A stretch of 64,000 bases of DNA from Candidatus Bathyarchaeota archaeon (GTDB taxonomy: Archaea > Thermoproteota > Bathyarchaeia > Bathyarchaeales > Bathycorpusculaceae): assembly GCA_026014595.1 (NCBI GenBank), contig JAOZHY010000048.1, positions 124,001 through 188,000 of the forward strand, given 5' to 3'. Of the stretch, positions 26,955 to 35,799 are shown piece by piece. Below the pieces are notes generated by a model. The model did no database searches, had not been told where the DNA came from, and saw only the letters and a list, made by a program, of their open reading frames with translations. Positions within the stretch are counted from its first letter, which is position 1, and every line of letters begins with the position of its first letter. The position numbers and the translations under genes were made by a program.

Positions 26955-27125
26955 ATGTCTTGTCCGAACCTGAACGAACCTTATAAATACATGAACGAGT
27001 GTGAGCTGAAAGACGGGGTCAATAAAGAACGATTCAGCTTTTTCATGGAGAAAATTTGTAAAATCGATGAAGTTTCAGTCCTATTTGTCTCTTTAGGGCT
27101 TGATGGATGCGCCTGTTTATCATAA
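26955..27125 (+). CDS. 56-residue Cys-containing small protein, leaderless
   Basis: A small frame of 56 codons from ATG at 26955 to TAA at 27125, with five cysteines (positions 3, 16, 35, 52, 54) ending in GCACLS. TTTTAATTA at 26922-26930 is about 28 bp upstream, exactly where a leaderless archaeal mRNA would need its TATA box. Codon choice is similar to neighbouring genes. No family recognised. The C-x-C end and scattered cysteines suggest metal or Fe-S binding. It is followed by repeat R3. Confidence 0.5.
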   Translation: MSCPNLNEPYKYMNECELKDGVNKERFSFFMEKICKIDEVSVLFVSLGLDGCACLS

Positions 27126-27166
27126 GGCTCGCGTTGTCGTGTCTGTTTTGTGTTTCCGAATAATCT

Positions 27167-27200
27167 TCGAATGGTCACTTTTTACAATAAAAAGTTAAAA
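27167..27200 (+). repeat. Repeat R3, copy a (hairpin-forming)
   Basis: A 34-bp element containing ACTTTTTA-CAA-TAAAAAGT, an 8-bp perfect inverted repeat. A second copy on the other strand at 35412-35445 differs at only two positions. Here it lies 42 bp after the small Cys-protein stop. Confidence 0.65.
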
Positions 27201-27345
27201 AATAATGTTTACATGCTCAAGATTGACGGCAAAGGATTAAATGTTCAGGCTTTTGCTGTTGTTTTCGAAGCTGAAGAATCGAAATCTGGCGCGCAGTGTG
27301 TTTGCTGAAGAAAAAATTAGGAGAGGCTTGGTGTCATGCGTCGGG

Positions 27346-27762
27346 CTATTGTTCACCCATCACTTGTATGATGACTGTGCGCTTTCGCGGGTAAACGTCT
27401 GTCTCCACAAAGAGCAAAGACTGCCATGTTCCAAATTCCACGCGTCCGTCAATCACGGGCAAGGTCTTGTCAGGCGGCAGAAGCATGGACCGCAGGTGAG
27501 CGTGAGCGTTAGACGGATGCTGGTAGGCGCGGCGTTTGGGCGCTGTCTCATCCAGAAACGTTTTGATGTCGCTGAGCAGGGCGTAATCGTTCTCCGTCAA
27601 AATCAGTATGCCCGTGGCGTGCGGCGCAAAAACGTGGACTATGCCGCTTTTTACGCCAGACTTGGACACTGCTTCCTGAACCTCGTCTGTCAAATCGACA
27701 AAGTCTATTTCGCCGTTGGTAGAGAAAACGCGGCGCACGTTGAAAACCTTGAAATCGGACAT
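27346..27762 (-). CDS. YjbQ/UPF0047 family protein
   Basis: A 138-residue member of the YjbQ family, recognised from VHVFAPHATGILILTENDYALLSD (given here as its two halves, VHVFAPHATGILI and LTENDYALLSD), the HPSNAHAHLRSMLL motif (about 82) and the GTWQSLLFVETD end. The histidines of these motifs form the metal-like site. Some family members show weak thiamine-phosphate synthase activity; the true role is unsettled. Monocistronic. Confidence 0.88.
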   Translation of the reverse strand: MSDFKVFNVRRVFSTNGEIDFVDLTDEVQEAVSKSGVKSGIVHVFAPHATGILILTENDYALLSDIKTFLDETAPKRRAYQHPSNAHAHLRSMLLPPDKTLPVIDGRVEFGTWQSLLFVETDVYPRKRTVIIQVMGEQ

Positions 27763-27851
27763 GCGTGTACCAACGTTTTTCTATCATTTATCGTCGCTGA
27801 AAAACGTTTCCCCTCAAATGAAGTTCGCTGTGCTTTGGTTTGCGCAAGTTT

Positions 27852-27874
27852 GTTTTGGTGATGCTTTTGTATAC
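27852..27874 (-). repeat. Short interspersed repeat R1, copy d
   Basis: On the minus strand this reads the full core GTATACAAAAGCATCACC plus AAAAC. It is in the opposite orientation to copies a-c and lies upstream of the YjbQ gene in a 326-bp gap. Confidence 0.85.
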
Positions 27875-28043
27875 GGACATCGAAGCCCATATTTCACGAT
27901 TGCTCTGGTGAATTTTGGTGACCAATAAATACTGTGGTAGTTCCTTTGTCACCGAGTTCACTTGGGCATGACGTGCGCATGTATAAAAGTTGGATTTTCA
28001 ACAAGCTTAGCCTACTCTGCTATGAATAAATCCGCTTCTTAAC

Positions 28044-28074
28044 CGAAAAAAGGCTGGAAAATGCCGTTTCCAGC
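28044..28074 (-). terminator. Hairpin plus T-run after LonB
   Basis: On the minus strand GCTGGAAA-CGGCAT-TTTCCAGC, an 8-bp perfect stem, is followed at once by CTTTTTT. It begins 15 bp after the lon stop codon, so it should end or stabilise the lon transcript. Confidence 0.65.
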
Positions 28075-28088
28075 ATGCGTTTTTCAGG

Positions 28089-30326
28089 CTAGCGTTTGAA
28101 TTTTCGAATAGGAACCTGGAGGATCTGCTGCTCGACTAAGCATTCTTTCAGATAGTCTTCCAGCGTAGCGGCTGGAACTACGTCGATGGTGTAGTCTCTT
28201 GCGTCAACCGAGTGCAGGAAATTCTTCTGGGGGATAACTACCTTCTTGAACCCCCAGGCTTCGGCGGCTTTGATTTTCTCGTGAACACCGCCCACCGCTG
28301 TTACTTGTATGGAGTCGCTGACGCTGAGGTTTATTTCGCCTGTCACAGCCACATCTTGCCGGATGGGTTTGCCCTCGATGAGTGAGCACAAGAGGATAGC
28401 CATGGTCACCCCTGCAGACGGGCCATCCACTCCGTAAGACTGAGCAAAGTCGATGTGTGTCAAGTAATCTTGCGCGATGTCCACGCCGTACTTTTGAAGG
28501 ATGACGCTGCGAACTTTGGCGATGCTGTCCGAGATGAAACTTTGACCTTTTGCGACACCTGTCACTCTGTAATAGCCTTTGAGCGGGTGGTCTCGTGGAA
28601 GCTCATTTTTCTTAACCATTTGAGCTTTCACGCTGAGGACGTTGCCCGTCATCTCACCGCTGTATGGGTCGTGCACAACCGCCAACCCGTATATTTGGCC
28701 GAGTTTCACGCCTTCAGGCTTGATTTCTAAGAGTTTGCCCCTTTCGTTCATCTCATGTTCCAGTAGTTGTTTCTGGATGGTTTTGCAGTGCTCATTCAAG
28801 GCTTCCAAAACGTGGCGCCGTTCGACCACTTTGCAGTCTTCGTTCATGGCTAATGTTGCAGCGGTCTTGATTATGGAAATCAATGGTCTGAACCGCGTTG
28901 ATAACGCGTCACGTTTGTTGCTTCGCCGTCTGCCTTCCTCAACTATCTCGATGCATGCAGCTCGGCTGAACGGCAGCAGGTTGAAGCGTTTGACTTCCTG
29001 CGCGATAAACTGGACATATTTGCGCCTGTTCTCCAGCGTGTTAGGCATGTCGTTGTTCATGCGTACAACCTTGCCGTAGCCGTAGATGCGGTCCATAAGG
29101 GCGGGGTGAATCTGTCCTATGCTGTCAAAGTTTCCGGCGCCCACCAGAAAAGTGATGGCTGGAACGGGTTCAGTGGAAACTGCCATCGCTGCTGTGTCTC
29201 CGCCGTGCCATCTTCCACGTAAAGTAATCGGTAGCTGTCCATCTTCCAAGACGGTTAGCAACGTGACTGCTTCTTCAGGGTCAAGGTTCTTGATCTCGTC
29301 GATGTACAGTATTCCAAGCGAAGCCACATGGACGTCTCCTGCGGTTACCCGCTGGTGTTCAGGCGTGCCCATTCCACCTGTTTGAAACGGATCCCATGCA
29401 ACCGAGCCAAACAGCTGTGGGTTTCTGTGGCCTGTCGCATCTACGAATGGTGCTTTTCCTGAGCTGTTGTCCACCAGTAGTTTTGGGACATCGGATTGTT
29501 GGGCGCCTCCGATGCCGCGGAAGTTGCTCATTCCGCCTATGCGTGTGAACCACCATATGAAGATACTGAAGAAGATTAGGCTTCCTCCGGGGATGAAGGT
29601 CAGCGGCACCACGTTTATGAATCGGTCTATGAAGTATGCTGAGAAGTTGTTAGAGTACAGTTCCTTCCAGGATGTGCCGCCTATGGATTGCCCGTTGATG
29701 TTCCATGCGTGCCACGCGTCGTACATGAAGTACATGCCTAACCCCAGCAGGAACAGTCCTAATGCAAGCATCAGGATCTGTATAGACCTTAGACCCACCT
29801 TGGTCGTGAACTTGCGCTTAAGCTCTTTCCGCTGTTCTCTCTGCAGGAGCTTTTTTCCTTCTCCTGCCTTGTGTATGGACACGCGGGGTTGGCTGGGCAT
29901 GGCTGGGTTTTTCCAAGCAACTACATCGAAGAGTTTTATGCCGTTCTCTTTGTAGACTTGCGTAAGTTTTTCTGCTAAGGCTCTTCCGAGGAGGGATTTT
30001 CCGGTTCCAGGGTCGCCCAGAAGCAGCAGGTAGGGTCCGGGGTTTATCACGGTTTTCGCCATGGGCTTCGTTTCGTTTGGGTTGCTCCAGCTTGAGTACC
30101 ACTGCGTCTGCTCTAGATGCTTGAGCTTGTGGGTCCACTCGTTGAGACATAAGAAGCACTCGCTTAGAGCTTGCTCTTGGCCTATAACCCAGTTTATCAT
30201 GCTGTCGTCAACTGGGAAGCCTTCGGTGGTTTTGAATGTGCCCCAGTTCCACTTTACATTAACTGTTCGTCCCTGTATGTTGCGGGTCAGAGTTTCTGAG
30301 CCTTCCCCAAAATGGTCAAAAGACAC
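28089..30326 (-). CDS. lonB: Archaeal membrane-anchored Lon protease (LonB)
   Basis: An ATP-dependent protease that degrades misfolded and membrane proteins. The 745-residue chain holds an AAA+ domain with Walker A LLGDPGTGKSLLG (about 100) interrupted by two membrane helices (about 180-202 and 235-262). It continues with Walker B ILYIDEIKNLD (about 345) and a C-terminal serine protease domain with catalytic Ser in GVDGPSAGVTMA (about 640) and Lys in the GGVHEKIKAA region. This is the layout unique to archaeal LonB. A terminator-like hairpin follows the stop. Confidence 0.95.
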   Translation of the reverse strand: MSFDHFGEGSETLTRNIQGRTVNVKWNWGTFKTTEGFPVDDSMINWVIGQEQALSECFLCLNEWTHKLKHLEQTQWYSSWSNPNETKPMAKTVINPGPYLLLLGDPGTGKSLLGRALAEKLTQVYKENGIKLFDVVAWKNPAMPSQPRVSIHKAGEGKKLLQREQRKELKRKFTTKVGLRSIQILMLALGLFLLGLGMYFMYDAWHAWNINGQSIGGTSWKELYSNNFSAYFIDRFINVVPLTFIPGGSLIFFSIFIWWFTRIGGMSNFRGIGGAQQSDVPKLLVDNSSGKAPFVDATGHRNPQLFGSVAWDPFQTGGMGTPEHQRVTAGDVHVASLGILYIDEIKNLDPEEAVTLLTVLEDGQLPITLRGRWHGGDTAAMAVSTEPVPAITFLVGAGNFDSIGQIHPALMDRIYGYGKVVRMNNDMPNTLENRRKYVQFIAQEVKRFNLLPFSRAACIEIVEEGRRRSNKRDALSTRFRPLISIIKTAATLAMNEDCKVVERRHVLEALNEHCKTIQKQLLEHEMNERGKLLEIKPEGVKLGQIYGLAVVHDPYSGEMTGNVLSVKAQMVKKNELPRDHPLKGYYRVTGVAKGQSFISDSIAKVRSVILQKYGVDIAQDYLTHIDFAQSYGVDGPSAGVTMAILLCSLIEGKPIRQDVAVTGEINLSVSDSIQVTAVGGVHEKIKAAEAWGFKKVVIPQKNFLHSVDARDYTIDVVPAATLEDYLKECLVEQQILQVPIRKFKR

Positions 30327-30659
30327 GCCTTCTCCTCCTCATGTTTCACAGTCTTTCTGTCGTAGAATCAATTAAAGCACTTATTTCAAAATCAGGAATA
30401 TTACCGAAACGTGGAAAATCGGCTTCACAGCCTTCAAAATTTACGGCTTTCCGTTTAAACTTATTTCCAAGATAAAGCAGTTTTCACGCCTATTTTTCTC
30501 CAAACAACCAATTATTGGCTGGTAATTAATCGAATCTGGACAAGCACCAAAACAGGTTATTCCTTCAGCCTTCAGTCCGAAAACGAAAAGCCCAAAACAA
30601 GCCTTAAACGGCAAAATAGCCCTATTCTGTCTTTTTCAACTCTTGTTTTCGTGTTTGCC

Positions 30660-30707
30660 CATGGAGATTATCGTGACCTCATATAAGTACTGTCGAAAAT
30701 CTCCATG
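30660..30707. repeat. Long inverted repeat in the lonB-hjc spacer
   Basis: CATGGAGATTATCG (30660-30673) pairs with CGAAAATCTCCATG (30694-30707) with one mismatch across 14 positions, around a 20-nt loop that contains a TATA-like ATATAAG. It can be an RNA hairpin or a protein-binding site. Confidence 0.6.
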
Positions 30708-30925
30708 CCAAACCAGCTAGGGTATTTTTCGATTTTGCTTCGACCCAGAAGCGGCTTTCCAGGCGATTAACCAGGCTGCTTGACCAGGTGACCAGAAAAC
30801 ACCTGTTTAGTTGTTGCGGATGCTTCCTTTCAGCGCTACCGCTGCTCCCGGCGGATTTGTTTGGCGCCTGGCGCCTGCGATTCCTGCTGTAACTTGAAGC
30901 TGAGCCAGAGGTTTTACTGTAGTTG

Positions 30926-30943
30926 GGTGATGCTTCCGTATAC
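30926..30943 (-). repeat. Short interspersed repeat R1, copy g
   Basis: On the minus strand it reads GTATACGGAAGCATCACC, two changes from the core; the AAAACAC tail is absent. Confidence 0.65.
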
Positions 30944-31199
30944 AGAATTCCAGCAGAGTCAACTTCCGCGAGCGTTCACCAGCGCTTCAGCTTCCTTTTT
31001 GGGTGCTATAAAGGGGCTGTGTTTTGGCTTGTTTTTCACGTGTGTGTACTTTTGCAGGTGTTGGTGTAGGCTAAAACATAATGATTCTGAAATCTATAAT
31101 GTTGCGGTTTTCTTTTCTGGTGATATTAGTTGCACGTGTATTACATTGCAGAGCGTCATCTCACCAGTGCTTTCCAGACCCGACCACCGAAAAAAAGGC

Positions 31200-31217
31200 G
31201 TATACAAAAGCATCACC
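31200..31217 (+). repeat. Short interspersed repeat R1, copy e
   Basis: A perfect core GTATACAAAAGCATCACC followed by GCGACTTCC instead of AAAACAC. It lies 71 bp upstream of hjc. Confidence 0.8.
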
Positions 31218-31287
31218 GCGACTTCCGTTTTTCGGGGTGTGCGCAATAGTTTTTTATTTTTTTAACTGCTACTCAGAGTAGGCTTAA

Positions 31288-31719
31288 GTGGAGGAAGCAG
31301 CAGTTAAGGAAGTCGACAAAATCAAGCTTCGACGTTGGCGCAAGAGAGGCTTCTACAGCGAAACTGTACTCGTGAAGCTCCTTCAGAAAAACGGGTACAG
31401 CGCCGTGCGCGTCCCAGTCAGCAACCCCAGCCTGAACCCGCTGCCAGACATCATAGCCAGGAAGGGCGAGCACAGCTACGCTTTTGAAGTGAAAAACGCC
31501 AGCTACTACGCGTACTTCCCGAAACAGCAGATTGACAAACTCTTCAGGTTCCTCAACGAGCTCATACCGGGCAGCAACGAGAACAAGCACGCTGTGGTGG
31601 CGGCGCATCTGGGCAAGAAGTGGCTCTTCAGAGAAATCAGCTGGGCTGACTGGGAGCGGGACAAAATTCCAGATAAAGTTCGCATCCTCAAGCGCGACAG
31701 GGGTAACCTCAACCTGTAG
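31288..31719 (+). CDS. hjc: Archaeal Holliday junction resolvase Hjc
   Basis: Cleaves four-way DNA junctions in recombinational repair. This 143-residue protein has the PD-(D/E)XK set of the family: Arg/Glu in RKRGFYSETVLVKLL, Asp in NPLPDIIARKG (about 57) and the E-x-K in YAFEVKNASYY (about 68). A roughly 20-residue N-terminal extension precedes the usual start of the family. The GTG at 31288 follows a T-rich TATA-like stretch (31247-31262) by about 30 bp, so it may be leaderless. Confidence 0.92.
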   Translation: MEEAAVKEVDKIKLRRWRKRGFYSETVLVKLLQKNGYSAVRVPVSNPSLNPLPDIIARKGEHSYAFEVKNASYYAYFPKQQIDKLFRFLNELIPGSNENKHAVVAAHLGKKWLFREISWADWERDKIPDKVRILKRDRGNLNL

Positions 31720-31792
31720 CCTGTAAGGGAATGTACCTTAACACATATTATTATCTGCCCAGCCAATCAATAATGCATAAAGAGGTGAGAAC

Positions 31793-32476
31793 GTGGCTGA
31801 AACAGTGGTTTCCGCAGTCTCATTAACTAAAGCTTACCCAATGGGCGACAGTGCAATCGAAGTTCTGAAAGACGTAAGCTTCAGCATCGCAGAGGGCGAG
31901 TTCATCGCCGTGTACGGCCCGTCTGGCGCGGGGAAAACGACGCTGCTGAACATCATCGGCGGAATCGACAAACCCACATCGGGACAAATCATAGTCTTAG
32001 GCGAGGACTTGGCGGTGCAGAACGAGGATTTCCTGGCGGATTTCCGTTGCAACGCCCTTGGCTACGTTTTCCAATCCTACAACCTCGTCTCAACCTTGAC
32101 GGTGGCGGAGAACGTGGCGTTTCCCATGGAGTGGACAAAGCGACCTGCAGAAGAAATTGAGAAACGTGTCGCGGAGCTTTTAGAGACTGTAGGTTTGGCT
32201 CATAGGGCAAACCATTTTCCAGCCCAGCTAAGCGGCGGTGAACAGCAGCGTGTGGCATTTGCCCGTGCCTTGGCTAATAACCCGCCCCTGCTTCTCGCGG
32301 ACGAACCAACGGGAAATTTAGACACGAAGAACGGGCAGAAAATAACCCAGATACTTCAGATGCTGAAGACCGAAGGAAAGACGATTGTTGTTTCCACTCA
32401 TGACGCTGAAATAATGCAGCTTGCAGACCGAACGCTATGTTTAGAGAATGGTCGACTGGCGAGCAAAAATGAATAG
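31793..32476 (+). CDS. ABC transporter ATPase, LolD/MacB type
   Basis: The ATPase of a second FtsX-type transporter. It carries Walker [10 protein letters not shown], signature LSGGEQQR, Walker [13 protein letters not shown] and H-loop STHDAE, at 227 residues, the usual LolD length. The GTG start has AGAGGTGAG 3-4 nt upstream. The stop overlaps the permease frame by at least 8 bp. Its order (ATPase first) is opposite to that of the 9.9-13.6 kb system. Confidence 0.9.
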   Translation: MAETVVSAVSLTKAYPMGDSAIEVLKDVSFSIAEGEFIAVYGPSGAGKTTLLNIIGGIDKPTSGQIIVLGEDLAVQNEDFLADFRCNALGYVFQSYNLVSTLTVAENVAFPMEWTKRPAEEIEKRVAELLETVGLAHRANHFPAQLSGGEQQRVAFARALANNPPLLLADEPTGNLDTKNGQKITQILQMLKTEGKTIVVSTHDAEIMQLADRTLCLENGRLASKNE

Positions 32477-34355
32477 CGCCGCTTTTCCAGTGAAAGACCT
32501 TCTGCGCAGGCGACTACAGACCAGCTTGACCATCATTACCCTGACGTTGAGCGTGGCGTCCACGCTTTTCCTGCTGCTCTTCAGTTGGCGAGTGGACGTT
32601 GGGATAGCTTCAACTGGGGAAACGTTGACCGCGGGATTGTCAGCCGTTTTCGCGCAGTTTGTGCTTTTTGTTGGGTTCCTGATTTTTGCAGTTGGCGCAG
32701 TTTTAACCAGCTTTATTGTTTTTCTAATGATGAAGCAGAGAACACATGATTTCGGGTTAATCAAAGCCGCTGGATGCCCAAACGGTCGCGTCTTCAGTTA
32801 CTTTTTGGCTGAGCTTTTGATAATAACGGTTGTTGGCTGTATCTTAGGCGTGGTGTTTGGTTTCATAGCCGACTTCGCTGCCACCGGCATACTGGGTTTT
32901 CAGCCTCATCAGCAACCGCCGAACTTGCTGTTTGCCTCAGTAGTTTTTGCCGTTTTCTTCATCCTTGCCGTAACTTTCGGGATAAAGCCTATGCTGGGCG
33001 CAGCCAGAGCCTCGCCGGTGAAGTTGCTTTCGCCCGTTCAGTACTTTGGGTTAGGCATTGGAGGCAAGTTTAAGCCGCTGTCGCGAACCGGGATAAATGT
33101 GAGACTTGCGTCACGAAGTCTGTTCCGTCGAGTGTCCGCAAGCGTACGAATCATCGTGTTGCTCTCGATAGTGTTTATTCTGCTTACTGTGTCAGTGGCG
33201 GGAAGCATAATTGCCAACGACACCACCAAGACATGGGTTGAAAATGCCGTAGGTCAAAACGTCATTTTAATAGCACACAAAGACATGGTCGCGCAGTATA
33301 AACTTCTCACATCGCAAGCATTTACTCAGGGCGAAAGCGTTTATTTTAACTATACAAGCGAGAACTTTGCGGTACCCGCTGGAATTTTTGAACAGTTGAA
33401 CGCGATGCATGGAGTGTCTGGCGTCGACGCGCGCTTGGTTTTGATGGAACCAGTTCAAGAGATGAGTGGATATTACATCGACCAAGAAACTCAGTCGACC
33501 CATCCGGTTGGCGATAATCGCAGCGGCATTTCTTTGGTTGTTGGCGTGGACACTGACGAAGATCTGACCACACCCTTCACGAAAGGGCGGTTCTTGAATT
33601 CAAGCGATGTGCAAGAGGCGGTTATTGGTGACACTTTGGCTCAGGCGATGTATTCTGCAGACCCAAGAGCCAAGCCACCAATCAGGCTTTCTGATCCATT
33701 TCTGCAGAAGATTATAGTGCAAGGCAAGATTTTCGACATTGTCGGCGTTTGCGTTGATCCAATTAACAGCGGCAACGTCACTTACGTGCCTCTCAAGCGC
33801 CTACAGAACGCAATAGGCATTCCAACAGTCAACGTTGTTCTCGTCAAATTAGACGCTTCGGTTGACCGCGCCGCCACTTTGGCACAGTTATCGCATATGA
33901 TTCAAAATGTAAACCAGGAGTTCTCAGTTTTTGACCTGAATGAAGTGCTGCAGAAAAACGTTGCCTTTCTCGGGTCACTGTGGTCTGAAATAATGCTTTT
34001 GCCATTATTTACTTTGGGGTCGGCGACGCTGTGCCTTGTTGGCTACATGATGCTTAGCATGGATGAGCAGCGTCAAGAATTCGGCGTATTGCGAGCCATC
34101 GGAGCAAAACCAGGCACCGTGGTCGCGGTGGCGGCAGTTCAGAGCACGATGGTTCTGCTTTCAAGCCTTGCGGTTGGACTTTCTTTCGGTGTGATAACGA
34201 CTTTGATGATTTTGATGCCTCATCCCGTAGTGACAAGCGTTACCATCGCGAAGATAGCGGTGTTGATGCTTGCAGCTTTGGCTGTTATGCTTCTTTTAAG
34301 TCTTTATCCAGCAGTTAGAACCGCCAAGACTCCAATTTTAAAGGTCATGGCGTAA
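32448..34355 (+). CDS. FtsX/MacB-type ABC permease
   Basis: A 635-residue permease with a first FtsX core near the N-terminus (helix at about 20-45, KQRTHDFGLIKAAGCPNGRV, further helices to about 175), another helix near 240, an extracytoplasmic domain (about 265-495) and a C-terminal FtsX core (EQRQEFGVLRAIGAKPGTVV, about 545). The ATG at 32448 overlaps the ATPase by 29 bp; the ATG at 32469, 8 bp overlap, gives a more typical N-terminus and is an equally likely start. Role and cargo are unknown. The 3' end overlaps the convergent nuclease gene by 18 bp. Confidence 0.85.
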   Translation: MVDWRAKMNSAAFPVKDLLRRRLQTSLTIITLTLSVASTLFLLLFSWRVDVGIASTGETLTAGLSAVFAQFVLFVGFLIFAVGAVLTSFIVFLMMKQRTHDFGLIKAAGCPNGRVFSYFLAELLIITVVGCILGVVFGFIADFAATGILGFQPHQQPPNLLFASVVFAVFFILAVTFGIKPMLGAARASPVKLLSPVQYFGLGIGGKFKPLSRTGINVRLASRSLFRRVSASVRIIVLLSIVFILLTVSVAGSIIANDTTKTWVENAVGQNVILIAHKDMVAQYKLLTSQAFTQGESVYFNYTSENFAVPAGIFEQLNAMHGVSGVDARLVLMEPVQEMSGYYIDQETQSTHPVGDNRSGISLVVGVDTDEDLTTPFTKGRFLNSSDVQEAVIGDTLAQAMYSADPRAKPPIRLSDPFLQKIIVQGKIFDIVGVCVDPINSGNVTYVPLKRLQNAIGIPTVNVVLVKLDASVDRAATLAQLSHMIQNVNQEFSVFDLNEVLQKNVAFLGSLWSEIMLLPLFTLGSATLCLVGYMMLSMDEQRQEFGVLRAIGAKPGTVVAVAAVQSTMVLLSSLAVGLSFGVITTLMILMPHPVVTSVTIAKIAVLMLAALAVMLLLSLYPAVRTAKTPILKVMA

Positions 34356-35045
34356 ATGCTCAAAATTCCTCGTGAAGACCTTCAGCGAGTCAGCGTACGC
34401 AGGCAACTGATTCAGAAAATCCTGAAGTTGGAGCACGGGCACGATGGGCACCTGCTCGTAGAACTTAAAGCTTCCATGTACCAGCGATAGGACAGCGGGC
34501 ACAAACTTGGCGCCCTTCCACTTAGCGCACTCAATTTTAAGGCTCGCGCTGGGTAACGATTCGGCTAGGGCACGCGTTCTCTGCGCTTGAGCCTCGACAA
34601 TTCGTTTCAAGGCTGACGGGGACATCCCGTGGTGCCAGTGCTTGCAGTCGATGCAGAGGACCAGGGGTCTCTTGCAGCCGACAACGTCGATTTCCCATCT
34701 TCGCCCCGCACTCTTGAATCGTACGTTCTTGGCGGCAACGTAGCCGTTCCTTTCGAGAGCAACGGCGGCGATTTCCTCGAACTCCTGCCAGTGGAGCAGG
34801 TTGCTGACGGATTCAACGTCTGCGCCGAGGGTTAACGCCCTGACGGCTATTTTTAGCCGACCGTAGCTGTCAGCTTCAACTGCGCCGTTTTTCAAATAAA
34901 CTGCACCTTCTTTTTGCAGGTTTTCAAGCAATTTCCCAGCAATGCTAGTGGTGACGTGTGAGTCCTGTTTGACATTTTCAATTAAAACAGACCCGCTTTT
35001 CGTTAATTTTAGCAGCGAAATTAACAGGTTCCGCTCAACTGCCAC
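34338..35045 (-). CDS. Winged-helix plus PD-(D/E)XK nuclease-like protein
   Basis: A 235-residue protein. The N-terminal part (about residues 1-75) reads as a helix-turn-helix (VTTSIAGKLLENLQKEGAVY). The C-terminal part has the Mrr/restriction-endonuclease pattern: Glu in WQEFEEIAAVALERNGY, Asp in RRWEIDVVGCKRP and C-x-K in LCIDCKHWHHG. Such proteins occur in archaea as orphan nucleases, possibly repair or defence factors. The GTG at 35045 is chosen because GGGAGGT lies 6 nt upstream; an earlier GTG exists at 35060. No methyltransferase is nearby, so a classical restriction role is unlikely. Confidence 0.75.
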   Translation of the reverse strand: MAVERNLLISLLKLTKSGSVLIENVKQDSHVTTSIAGKLLENLQKEGAVYLKNGAVEADSYGRLKIAVRALTLGADVESVSNLLHWQEFEEIAAVALERNGYVAAKNVRFKSAGRRWEIDVVGCKRPLVLCIDCKHWHHGMSPSALKRIVEAQAQRTRALAESLPSASLKIECAKWKGAKFVPAVLSLVHGSFKFYEQVPIVPVLQLQDFLNQLPAYADSLKVFTRNFEHLRHDL

Positions 35046-35145
35046 GGTTAAACCTCCCACAAATATGCGCGAAACTGCTAAAAATCCGATTTTTCGCTGT
35101 GAAAATTAAAACTTTGAACCGCTTAGGCGGTATATTCACGGCAGC

Positions 35146-35170
35146 GTATACAAAAGCATCACCAAAACAC
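35146..35170 (+). repeat. Short interspersed repeat R1, copy f
   Basis: A perfect match to the core GTATACAAAAGCATCACC and to the AAAACAC tail. It lies about 100 bp upstream of the nuclease-gene start. Confidence 0.85.
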
Positions 35171-35411
35171 ACTCCAACGCGCCAAGTACGCAGTTCACAA
35201 CCGGTCACCAGCCCTACCCGTAACGCGATTTCAGGTGCGGTAACCGAGACGCGGGAAACGAGGTTTGGCATATTCTTCCACATGCGAGTTCTTGCTGAAA
35301 TAGCTTCTTGCTCCGTTCAGCCCCCTGTTCGCTGCTCGTATTGCTGAAGATGGGTAAAGCAACATGATTTTTTACGCTTAGTCTGCATTTTTCGCTTGAC
35401 TGAAACAGGAA

Positions 35412-35445
35412 TTTTAACTTTTTAATGTAAAAAGTGACAATTCGA
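35412..35445 (-). repeat. Repeat R3, copy b (hairpin-forming)
   Basis: On the minus strand this element matches 32 of 34 positions of the copy at 27167-27200, including the ACTTTTTA/TAAAAAGT inverted repeat. Confidence 0.65.
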
Positions 35446-35799
35446 CCAATTTTCGAGTCACGCAAACCGAGCGAGCAGGCGCTAGACTGCGGGACTAGAC
35501 GATTAAAGTGCCAAAAATGCCGTGGGATGAGGCTTAAACTGTCACATCAAGAATCCATAGGCATGGTCTCTGTGCGTTAGTTTTCCCTATTTTTTTGGCG
35601 GCGACGTGTTAAACCGTCACAAATAAATGAAATACTCCCTTTACCACCTATGGTTATATAAGGTTCGTTTAATTTCGCATAGTTTGGAAAGTTGGCGTAA
35701 CGTCAAGTGTAACGCAAAGGAGCGTAAATACGTTGTTTTGATGTTTAGACGCGTTCTGAACTTAGTTCAAAGCAAAATTAGCAAAATTCATACAACCGG

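Larger units (their letters stand above)
30327..31287. other. 960-bp non-coding region with repeats
   Basis: A long spacer between lonB and hjc without a convincing frame on either strand. It holds a 48-bp near-perfect inverted repeat (30660-30707), a short CAGGTG/CACCTG hairpin at 30785-30805, a tandem GGCGCCT doublet near 30862, and two copies of repeat R1 (30926 and 31200). I find no RNase P, SRP or tRNA signature. It could encode an unrecognised RNA. Confidence 0.5.
35046..35799. other. 750-bp non-coding region with R1, R3 and an orphan promoter
   Basis: No convincing long frame. It contains R1 copy f (35146), R3 copy b (35412) and a strong rightward TATA box, GGTTATATAAGG, at 35652-35663. 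That box precedes by about 28 bp a TTG-started 39-codon frame (35684-35803) which ends over the stop of the leftward TrmB fragment. The promoter may drive a small RNA or peptide; nothing else is recognised. Confidence 0.45.

Noticed and set aside
27241-27861. 206-codon plus-strand frame across the YjbQ gene
   Set aside because: It is antisense to a well-recognised YjbQ-family gene, has a biased shadow composition and spans an R1 repeat; no motif supports it.
34338-35045. Restriction-modification system
   Set aside because: The nuclease-like gene has no neighbouring methyltransferase or specificity gene.
21931-35170. R1 copies as a CRISPR array
   Set aside because: Copies are kilobases apart, on both strands and without spacers; no cas gene is in the window.
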